64,000 bases of DNA from the NCBI RefSeq assembly GCF_003344885.1, contig NZ_CP031155.1, positions 2,683,327-2,747,326 on the forward strand, given 5' to 3'. Every line of letters starts with the position of its first letter. Positions within the stretch are counted from its first letter, which is position 1. The translations under genes were made by a program, and so were the position numbers. Source of the DNA: Altererythrobacter sp. ZODW24 (GTDB taxonomy: Bacteria; Pseudomonadota; Alphaproteobacteria; Sphingomonadales; Sphingomonadaceae). The notes below the pieces were generated by a model that saw only the letters and a program-made list of their open reading frames with translations, had not been told where the DNA came from and ran no database searches. Shown piece after piece: positions 1 to 6,687 of this stretch.

Positions 1-2
1 CG

Positions 3-1046
3 CTGCTATTTGCTCTGCGTGATGATTTAGACAGCCTGCCGGTCACGCCGCTGGGCGGTAGCACGCCCATGCGGCTCGACGAATCCCTGACCGCCAACTT
101 TACCGATGGCTTTCTGGTTATGCATCGCGGCGAAGTAGTCTTTGAACGCTACTTCGGCGTGTCCGGATCCGCGACCACCCATATCGCATTTTCGATCACT
201 AAGAGCTTCTACGGCACGATTGCCGAAATACTGGTGGAGGAAGGCAAGCTCGATCCGGCAAAGACCGTGGCGCATTACCTGCCGGAATTGACAGAAAGCG
301 GTTTCGGCGACGCCAGCGTGCGCGATGTGCTGGATATGCGGACCGCGCTCGACTGGTCGGAAGTCTATGACGACAACGACTCCGATATCATCAAATTCTC
401 TGCAGCCGTGCGGATGGTCCCGCGTCACCTGGACTATTCGGGGGCGAACGATATGTATTCTTACCTGCCGAGCGTAAAGCGCGACCACGGCAGCGAGCAT
501 GGCGATATGTATAATTATCGCACTGTAAACACCGAAGTGATCGGCTGGCTGATCGGGCGGATCGAAGGCAAGTCCACGGACAAGGTGTTGTCAGAACGGA
601 TTTGGCAACCGCTCGGCATGGAGATGGATGCGGACATCATTTGCGACCCCGCGCTCGTGCCATTTGCAGGGGGAGGGATGAACCCGTGCCTGCGCGATAT
701 GGCACGGTTTGGCGAAATGATGCGCTGTGGAGGCTCCTATGATGGACGGCGGGTCGTGTCCAAGACCGTGGTGGAGCGCATCACCGCAGGTTCCGGTCAT
801 CCCGGAATGCACCGCGATGATTACCCCAGCCTGCCCGGCTTCGATTACAGCAGTCAGTGGTGGCATATGAATGATGATCATGGGTGCTTCACCGCGCGCG
901 GCATTCATGGACAAGCGATCTGGATCGACCCGGCGGCGGAGATGGTGATTGCGCGCTTTGCGTCCATGCCGGTGGCGGCCAATCCGGCGAGTGATCCGCT
1001 GTCTTTGGCAACCTATCGTGCGGTTGCCGAGCATTTGATGGGATAG
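3..1046 (+). CDS. Serine hydrolase, class C beta-lactamase/NylB-like (5' end missing)
   Basis: The reading frame is open from the left edge, so the true start lies outside the window; the first internal ATG is at 69. The visible part carries the S-x-x-K nucleophile motif as SITK (Ser codon at 192) and a downstream tyrosine in YNYRTVNTEVIGW, which matches the second catalytic motif of 6-aminohexanoate-dimer hydrolase/EstB-type serine hydrolases. These enzymes share the penicillin-binding fold and hydrolyse esters or amides; the substrate cannot be read from sequence. Whether there is a signal peptide cannot be seen because the N-terminus is missing. Family assignment is confident, substrate unknown. 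Confidence 0.85.
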   Translation: MLFALRDDLDSLPVTPLGGSTPMRLDESLTANFTDGFLVMHRGEVVFERYFGVSGSATTHIAFSITKSFYGTIAEILVEEGKLDPAKTVAHYLPELTESGFGDASVRDVLDMRTALDWSEVYDDNDSDIIKFSAAVRMVPRHLDYSGANDMYSYLPSVKRDHGSEHGDMYNYRTVNTEVIGWLIGRIEGKSTDKVLSERIWQPLGMEMDADIICDPALVPFAGGGMNPCLRDMARFGEMMRCGGSYDGRRVVSKTVVERITAGSGHPGMHRDDYPSLPGFDYSSQWWHMNDDHGCFTARGIHGQAIWIDPAAEMVIARFASMPVAANPASDPLSLATYRAVAEHLMG

Positions 1047-1078
1047 TTTTTTAGGCTTCGCAAACGCAGCAATTTCGT

Positions 1079-1106
1079 TTGAAGTTTTGTATCTAGCGAC
1101 TATATG
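1079..1106 (+). promoter_or_regulatory. Candidate sigma70 promoter of the decarboxylase gene
   Basis: TTGAAG (1079-1084) and TATATG (1101-1106) are separated by 16 bp and lie about 54 bp before the TTG start at 1160. The fit to the consensus is moderate; it is read by eye only. Confidence 0.3.
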
Positions 1107-1159
1107 CGCGCTTCGTTTAGAAGCCTTTTCAAACCAGATTGTTCAGGGGGTCCCTTGAG

Positions 1160-2365
1160 TTGCACGAATTCCCTGACGCCAAGGCTGTAGTCAGCGCTCT
1201 CGCGCCTGACGAACCCGTTATCCTCAACCGCCCGCACGCCGCGGCGCGCGCTGCCCGCTTCTTCGTGGAGAAGTTTCCGGGCAAGACGCTCTATGCGGTT
1301 AAAGCCAATCCATCGCCGGATCTGCTGAAGATCGTGTGGGATGCCGGTGTCACGCATTATGACGTGGCCTCGATTGCCGAAGTGCGCCTGACGCGCGAAG
1401 CTGTGCCGGAGGCGGAGCTATGCTTCATGCATCCGGTGAAGCGGGCACGGGCCATCCGTGAGGCCTATCACGAGCATGGCGTAAAGACGTTCACCCTCGA
1501 TACGATGGAAGAGCTGGAAAAGATCGTCACGGCCTGCAGTGACGAGCAGGGTAATCCTGCCAAGGACTTGCGTCTGTTGGTCCGCCTGCGGGTTTCCAGT
1601 GAACATGCAGAGCTTTCACTTGCATCAAAGTTCGGCGTGGATTTGGCCGATGCCGGCGAACTGCTGCAGGTAACCCGCCAGCATTGCGACTGGCTGGGCG
1701 TGTGTTTCCATGTTGGCAGCCAGGCGATGACGCCCTTCGCCTTCGTGCAAGCGCTGGAACGCGTTCGTGCATCCATCGCTGATGCCAGCGTCGTGATCGA
1801 TATGGTCGATGTCGGGGGCGGCTTTCCTAGCATCTATCCAGGTATGGAGCCGCCGCCGCTGGAAGACTTCTTCTCGGTCATTCACCGCCATTTCTACGAG
1901 CTGCCGATTGCCTATAATGCGGAACTATGGTGCGAACCTGGCCGGGCAATGTGCGCTGAGTATTCTTCGCTCATCGTGTTGGTAGAAAAGCGCCGCGACG
2001 ACGAGCTGTATATCAATGACGGTTCTTATGGCGCGTTGTTCGACGCGGCGCATGTCGATTGGCGTTTTCCGGTTACGGCCCTGGCCGATGATCTGACCGG
2101 CCCGCTTCAGGAGTTCGCATTCTACGGTCCGACTTGCGACGACGCTGATTACATGAAGGGACCCTTCATGCTGCCAGCCGACATAAAAGCGGGCGACTAT
2201 ATCGAAATCGGAATGCTGGGCGCGTATGGCGCGGCGATGAAGACCGGCTTCAACGGATTTGGCGATGCAGAGGCTGTGAATGTAGCCGACGAACCAATGT
2301 TCAGCCTTTACCGCGGCGATCGTGCCGATCCGCGCAGCAGCGATAATGTCGTGAACCTGCGCTAA
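1160..2365 (+). CDS. Ornithine/lysine decarboxylase, alanine-racemase-fold PLP enzyme
   Basis: A type III fold PLP decarboxylase of about 401 residues, making putrescine or cadaverine for polyamine synthesis. The PLP lysine is in YAVKANP (about residue 48). HVGSQ, GGGFPSIYPG and EPGRAM are the phosphate- and substrate-binding motifs, and YGPTCDDAD carries the C-terminal catalytic cysteine. No ATG occurs before the conserved region. I chose TTG at 1160 because AGGGGG at 1145-1150 is a good ribosome binding site for it; TTG at 1139 is the longer alternative. The stop overlaps the convergent blh stop by 4 nt. Ornithine versus lysine preference cannot be decided from the sequence. Confidence 0.9.
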   Translation: MHEFPDAKAVVSALAPDEPVILNRPHAAARAARFFVEKFPGKTLYAVKANPSPDLLKIVWDAGVTHYDVASIAEVRLTREAVPEAELCFMHPVKRARAIREAYHEHGVKTFTLDTMEELEKIVTACSDEQGNPAKDLRLLVRLRVSSEHAELSLASKFGVDLADAGELLQVTRQHCDWLGVCFHVGSQAMTPFAFVQALERVRASIADASVVIDMVDVGGGFPSIYPGMEPPPLEDFFSVIHRHFYELPIAYNAELWCEPGRAMCAEYSSLIVLVEKRRDDELYINDGSYGALFDAAHVDWRFPVTALADDLTGPLQEFAFYGPTCDDADYMKGPFMLPADIKAGDYIEIGMLGAYGAAMKTGFNGFGDAEAVNVADEPMFSLYRGDRADPRSSDNVVNLR

Positions 2366-3279
2366 GCGCGGGTTTGTCTGCTCAGTAATTTCTCGAACAA
2401 TCCTACGCTCTGATGCGGCAGCGCGACTGCCGCGAGAAGCTGGAAGCCTGCAGCTGCTGTGGCGATGCCGCCCACGAGCGCCATCGGTGAAAGTAACACG
2501 CCTAATGCCACTGCGAGTGCGCTGATCCCAAAGGCGACCAATGCGAATTGCTTGGCTGTCCAGCCAGAGAGCTCGCTTTGGATGGCGCCAAAGTGGCGCG
2601 GTGTGTGGAACAAGCAGAAGAACACTGCGAAGCCGACCAAAGGTGGAAGTACGAACAGGCTGCCTATTAGCAGAGCGAACAGCACCGGGCGGCTCCAATC
2701 GATATCGCGGGCTGCAACACCAAGTCCGACGACAGAGACAAGTAGTGTGACCGGCGCAACAAGAACGAAAATTTTGGTGATCACATCGGCGGTCACGGGC
2801 CCCGCCATCGCGCTGAAAATCGCATCAACTTCGGTGGGATGGGCCACACCAATCGCGCAGATCGGTGCAAAGCCCAACGCGATGCGGAACAGAGGCTCCT
2901 TAATCTCGGGCCAGTCCTCGGAAAAATGCACGATGGCGGTGACCAAGAATAGGGCGAGGACGAAACTTGGTGCCATCCTCCACAGAAGAAGTGCAAGAAC
3001 CACCATCGCGACATAAACTGCCAGAAAAGTAGCCAGCTGAACCCGGCCGAGCCGCGCACGGTTGGCGACACGGTGAATATCAAAAGCGCCATGCGGCAGT
3101 CCGCCGATCAAGAACACCAGCGTTGCGATATCTGGCAGAGCCGTGTCCGAATAGAGACCCGGCACGGGGGACAAGAGCAGCGCCACACAAAGGCTTAAGA
3201 GCTGCAAAAACGGCAACACCGCCGACGACCTAATGGTCATCGGCGGCGCCGCCGAGCTTGCGACCCTCCGCTCTATCAA
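2362..3279 (-). CDS. blh: Brp/Blh-type beta-carotene 15,15'-dioxygenase (retinal synthesis)
   Basis: A polytopic membrane protein of about 305 residues. Blh cleaves beta-carotene into two retinals, the chromophore of the adjacent rhodopsin. Four conserved His blocks of the family are present: GLPHGAFD, VHFSEDW, FCLFHTPRHF and a C-terminal LPHQSVG, which are expected to hold the iron. The TTG start at 3279 overlaps the rhodopsin stop as TTGA, the same coupling seen at other junctions in this window; ATG at 3240 is an alternative but has no visible ribosome binding site. The gene follows the rhodopsin directly, so both are probably made from one message. It ends head-on with the decarboxylase gene, the stops overlapping by 4 nt. 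Confidence 0.92.
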   Translation of the reverse strand: MIERRVASSAAPPMTIRSSAVLPFLQLLSLCVALLLSPVPGLYSDTALPDIATLVFLIGGLPHGAFDIHRVANRARLGRVQLATFLAVYVAMVVLALLLWRMAPSFVLALFLVTAIVHFSEDWPEIKEPLFRIALGFAPICAIGVAHPTEVDAIFSAMAGPVTADVITKIFVLVAPVTLLVSVVGLGVAARDIDWSRPVLFALLIGSLFVLPPLVGFAVFFCLFHTPRHFGAIQSELSGWTAKQFALVAFGISALAVALGVLLSPMALVGGIATAAAGFQLLAAVALPHQSVGLFEKLLSRQTRA

Positions 3280-4064
3280 ACGGGGAGAGCTTCTTGCGCT
3301 TCTCTGCGTTCGTCAGCGATTTCGGATTCAACCGCCGATTTGCGTACTGCGATGAGGTAGATCAACACGCCGACTACTGCCTTCGCGACGAGGTCGGCGA
3401 TGGTATAACCAATCTGGATGACCGTCTCTGCCACTGGGCCTTCGAGGCCGATAAACGGCGCCATGTAAACGATCGGATAGAAACCCCAACTGGCGAATGT
3501 CAGCAAGCGCGCTTTTTTGAGCAAGCTGCGAACCTTCGGATGCTGGTTTTCGATTGCTGCACCAAGCCCTGCGAATAGTTCATAAACAATATACAGGAAC
3601 GGGATGGTCGACAGTGTTCCCCAAATTGCGCGGGTGGTGTTGTCGTCAGCAATCTCGCCGGGATATCCGAGCACGATCATTAAAGCTGCGGCAAAGCCGA
3701 GCTTGAGTGATTTGCTAACGGTTTCGTCGCGCGACAGGCCCATGACAAGAACCAGCTCGATCAGAAGCAGCGGTACCGTAAGCAACCAGTCAACATAACG
3801 ATAGGCATCATTAAATGCGACACCAGTTGCAGTTACGACGCCGTTCTCGAAAATATACGCCCCTTCAAAACTCTCAAATATGCGGAAGTAATGATAGGCT
3901 GCGATGGCGCAAACCAAGCCTGAAATGGTGACCGCGGTTTTGTATTTCGGCGCGACTTGGCTGCGGCTGATCCACAAGAACAGCGTCGTCGCGGCCATCG
4001 CCGCAAAAGTAAACGAAAACGCGTTATATATTAGCGAATATTGGAATGCTGAAAGTACTTCCAT
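3276..4064 (-). CDS. Xanthorhodopsin-type light-driven proton pump
   Basis: A seven-helix microbial rhodopsin of 262 residues. Helix C reads DAYRYVDWLLTVPLLLIE: Asp92 (proton acceptor), Thr96 and Glu103 (proton donor) form the DTE signature of outward proton pumps, and Leu100 at the tuning site predicts green absorption. His58 pairs with the acceptor as in proteorhodopsin. Lys228 in IADLVAK binds retinal. RAIWGTLSTIPF puts Gly149 where bacteriorhodopsin has Trp138, the gap that admits a carotenoid antenna in Salinibacter xanthorhodopsin. The ATG at 4064 has a GGAGAGA ribosome binding site four nucleotides upstream; a TTG at 4097 is a less likely start. It is followed by blh and preceded by a LOV-HTH regulator gene. 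Confidence 0.96.
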   Translation of the reverse strand: MEVLSAFQYSLIYNAFSFTFAAMAATTLFLWISRSQVAPKYKTAVTISGLVCAIAAYHYFRIFESFEGAYIFENGVVTATGVAFNDAYRYVDWLLTVPLLLIELVLVMGLSRDETVSKSLKLGFAAALMIVLGYPGEIADDNTTRAIWGTLSTIPFLYIVYELFAGLGAAIENQHPKVRSLLKKARLLTFASWGFYPIVYMAPFIGLEGPVAETVIQIGYTIADLVAKAVVGVLIYLIAVRKSAVESEIADERREAQEALPV

Positions 4065-4090
4065 ATTGTCTCTCCAAACAACCTGCTGCT

Positions 4091-4106
4091 GCCCCAAATT
4101 TGGGGC
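4091..4106. promoter_or_regulatory. Perfect 16-bp palindrome in the rhodopsin leader (candidate operator)
   Basis: GCCCCAAATTTGGGGC is its own reverse complement and ends 27 bp before the rhodopsin ATG. A dimeric HTH protein could bind it; the LOV-HTH product encoded just upstream is the obvious candidate, but this is inference. The rest of the 4065-4253 gap shows no convincing -35/-10 pair. An alternative role is a short RNA hairpin controlling translation. Confidence 0.5.
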
Positions 4107-4253
4107 AACATCCGCATGCCCACAACCGGATAGGTTGGATCAGGGAGGGACCCGATGAATGGACTCACGAATGCTGCTAGGGGTGTGATAGGCTCGGCAT
4201 TACAAAGAGAAAATATAGACCTTGGGCTAGGGTCAGGATGCTAGAAGCAAATT

Positions 4254-4925
4254 CTAGATGCCCGCTTCAACTGCCACCCTAACCAGATCGGCGGTTGTCT
4301 TAATCTCCAGCTTTTCCATCGCCAGACCGCGGTGCATCTTGACCGTTTTTTCAGAAATACCAAGGTCACCAGCGATCTGCTTATTGCGCAGGCCAGCAGC
4401 GACCATCCGCGTCACTTCGAACTGGCGCGGAGACAGCATCTGGATCTGAGCGCTGGCCCTTTCGCGGGCTGCGCTGCGCGTTTCAGGATGATTGTCGTCA
4501 ATCTCGACCTGACTGCCGAGGAAATAGAGTAAGTCATCACGGTCGTCATAAATTGGCGCAACCAGAACAGCGTTGCGAAAGGGGATGCTGCCCTTTTTGT
4601 AGTTCAATATTTCGACCAAAACCGGTTTGTGTAACCGCACACCGTCCCGAATTCTATCTGTCAACCACGGCTCCGTACCCTCACCGGACAAGAAGCGGCA
4701 ATTGCGGCCAAGGATTTCGTTTGCATCATATCCGGTGAGCTTCATGAAAGCCTCGTTTACCGCGACAATCGGATTGTCGGGCAGGCGAGGGTCTGAAATC
4801 ACTGATGCGACAGGGCTAGCCTCAATCAAGTTCATCACCCACTCTGCCGGTTTAGATGATGTCAGCCAATGCGATTCCACCGCGTTTTCGCCGCTCCGAG
4901 CTTGGATAGTAGCTACCAGCTGCAT
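4254..4925 (-). CDS. EL222-like LOV-HTH blue-light transcription factor
   Basis: At 223 residues it is almost exactly the length of Erythrobacter litoralis EL222 (222 aa). A LOV/PAS domain (about residues 28-145) holds the flavin motif GRNCRFL with adduct-forming Cys76, followed by [14 protein letters not shown] and [17 protein letters not shown] LuxR-type HTH (about 164-223) begins [20 protein letters not shown] and ends with the dimerisation helix. In EL222, blue light forms a Cys-FMN adduct that frees the HTH to dimerise on DNA and activate transcription. The ATG at 4925 has AGAGG upstream. The gene lies 189 bp upstream of the rhodopsin start on the same strand, suggesting control of the rhodopsin-blh pair; this is untested. 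Confidence 0.95.
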   Translation of the reverse strand: MQLVATIQARSGENAVESHWLTSSKPAEWVMNLIEASPVASVISDPRLPDNPIVAVNEAFMKLTGYDANEILGRNCRFLSGEGTEPWLTDRIRDGVRLHKPVLVEILNYKKGSIPFRNAVLVAPIYDDRDDLLYFLGSQVEIDDNHPETRSAARERASAQIQMLSPRQFEVTRMVAAGLRNKQIAGDLGISEKTVKMHRGLAMEKLEIKTTADLVRVAVEAGI

Positions 4926-5034
4926 GCCGTTACCTCTGACCTTTCAAAGGCCAGCCGAGTCCTGAAAATACGAAGAATGACTGTGCCCATGCATCCCTAA
5001 CGGATGAAGCCGCGAGTGGTTTCACAATCTTTGT

Positions 5035-6282
5035 TTACGGGCTTAGGTTTTCCCGACGAGTGCGAAGCCATGCCCGTTCGACCGGATTGGGTTGCGCGGT
5101 TATTGCGCGGTCATATTCCGTCTCGGCTTCGTCTAAGCGATGGCAACGGGCGAGCAAGTCGGCGCGCACAGCGTGATAGATTGCTTGGCCGGTCACACTT
5201 TTGGCCGGGATCTTATCGACGTTCTTCAATGCCGCTTCTGGTCCCTCCACTTCGGCAAGTGCAACGCTTCTGTTGAGCTGCACAAATGGACTGTCCGATA
5301 GGCATAGAAGACGGTTATATATCGCAAGCACTTCGGGCCACGGTGGCGGCGCTTCAAGCGATGCGCGCCCGCACCACAGGGATTGCAACTTAGCTTGCAG
5401 AATGCGGATGCTTTCCTCGCCATGGGGCTGCATTTCAGCAAAGTGCTGTTTGGCGCGGCGAAGCAATTTGCGGTCCCACTTGGCAGGGTCCTGCTCGGAC
5501 AAAGGCACCATCCGGCCATTTGTGTCCAGCCGCGCAGGTCTGCGCGCCTGCGAGAAATGTAGGCTCGCGGCCAATGCGTGCACCTCGGCATTACCGGGCA
5601 GCATATTTGCGACCAGCTCCACAAGCTCCAACGTTTGAGCGGCGTAGACTGCATCCTCTCCCATTTCCGAGGCATCGCCATGTCCGCGCGCATAGGCAAT
5701 TTCGATGGTCGCCAGCACAGCCTCCAACCGGCCGGGCCAGAAACGGGCGTCGGGTATTTCGAACAGGATACCAGCCCCCGCGAGCTTGCGTTTTGCTCGG
5801 ACGAGCCGCTGTGACATCGCCGCTGGAGCCACGAGAAATGCGCTCGCTACCTGCTTTGCGGTCAGCCCGCATATTGTGGTCAACGTCAACGCGACACGCG
5901 AGGTCGCGTCTATAGCGGGATGGCAGCAGGCAAAGATCAGAGCGAGCCGTTGGTCCGGGATAATGGTGGCATACATGTCCGCCTCCTGCGGAGCATTTGC
6001 TGTCTCGGCGGCATGGGCGCGAGCCGTCACATCGCGGCGCTTGCGGTCGATCACGACATTGCGTGCGACGCGGTAAAGCCATGCGGGCCAATCTGCTGCG
6101 GGCTCAGTCTCAGCCGCAGCACGACTACAAGCTTCGGCGAAGGCTTCTTCCGCCAGATCGAGATCGCCGCAATGGACGGCGAGGGCTGCGATAATTCGCA
6201 GCCGCTCGCCGCGCACAGCTATATCGAGGCTGCGGTGATTATTCAGGGACGCTGTGAACCGGACGGATTTCAACCGCGCCAT
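5035..6282 (-). CDS. ECF RNA polymerase sigma factor with TPR-like C-terminus (ECF42-type)
   Basis: About 415 residues, roughly twice the length of a simple ECF sigma factor. The N-terminus has sigma region 2 (AWLYRVARNVVIDRKRR) and region 4 (LTAKQVASAFLVAPAAMSQRLVRAK in two parts); the long C-terminal part (YNRLLCLSDSPFVQLNRSVALAE and later helices) is the TPR-like extension typical of the ECF42/SigJ-like group. Such sigma factors pair with YCII/DGPF proteins, and one is encoded directly upstream with a 44-nt overlap if the ATG at 6282 is used. The ribosome binding site there is weak; the frame is open to an ATG at 6324. No anti-sigma factor is seen; the C-terminus probably regulates activity. 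Confidence 0.85.
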   Translation of the reverse strand: MARLKSVRFTASLNNHRSLDIAVRGERLRIIAALAVHCGDLDLAEEAFAEACSRAAAETEPAADWPAWLYRVARNVVIDRKRRDVTARAHAAETANAPQEADMYATIIPDQRLALIFACCHPAIDATSRVALTLTTICGLTAKQVASAFLVAPAAMSQRLVRAKRKLAGAGILFEIPDARFWPGRLEAVLATIEIAYARGHGDASEMGEDAVYAAQTLELVELVANMLPGNAEVHALAASLHFSQARRPARLDTNGRMVPLSEQDPAKWDRKLLRRAKQHFAEMQPHGEESIRILQAKLQSLWCGRASLEAPPPWPEVLAIYNRLLCLSDSPFVQLNRSVALAEVEGPEAALKNVDKIPAKSVTGQAIYHAVRADLLARCHRLDEAETEYDRAITAQPNPVERAWLRTRRENLSP

Positions 6283-6580
6283 CGCCTGCCATCGGAATGT
6301 CTTTGGCGATTGCCATCGCTTCATCCAGGCTCGCTGCTTCGACCAAGTAGAACCCGCCTAGCTGCTCTCGCGCTTCGGCAAAGGGACCATCATGAAAGTC
6401 GACCTGTTCACCGGCGCGTTTCAATGTGGTTGCGGTTTCGGGATTCTCCAGACCTTCGCCGCCGACAATCGCAGCGCCGTGCTTTTCACTGAAAGCCATG
6501 TGGCGTTTGATGATCGCTTCCCAGGATTCTGGCGTGCTGTAATTGGCGTGATCTTCATTGATCAGCAGAGCATATTTCAT
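6239..6580 (-). CDS. YCII/DGPF-domain protein, sigma factor partner
   Basis: A 113-residue YCII-related protein with the family hallmark DGPFAEAREQLGGFYLVEA in the C-terminal half. The fold is ferredoxin-like and usually dimeric; a His/Asp pair is proposed to be catalytic in some members, but no reaction is established for this subgroup. AAGGAG lies 7 nt before the ATG at 6580. It precedes and overlaps the ECF sigma factor gene, the standard arrangement for ECF42, in which DGPF genes are often the sigma targets. The 107-bp gap upstream (6581-6687) probably holds the promoter but I see no clear consensus. Confidence 0.9.
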   Translation of the reverse strand: MKYALLINEDHANYSTPESWEAIIKRHMAFSEKHGAAIVGGEGLENPETATTLKRAGEQVDFHDGPFAEAREQLGGFYLVEAASLDEAMAIAKDIPMAGDGAVEIRPVHSVPE

Positions 6581-6687
6581 CGGGTTTCTCCTTGTGCAGA
6601 GGACGGCATAATTGCCATCCTTCTAACACAAGACGTGCGAAGCAATATGATTTCGACAGCCGGGAGTAATTTTGTTGAGGCGGGCGC

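Noticed and set aside
4110-4160. EL222-type operator upstream of the rhodopsin
   Set aside because: ATAGGTTGGATCAG only loosely resembles the EL222 TAGGATC element; not strong enough to call.
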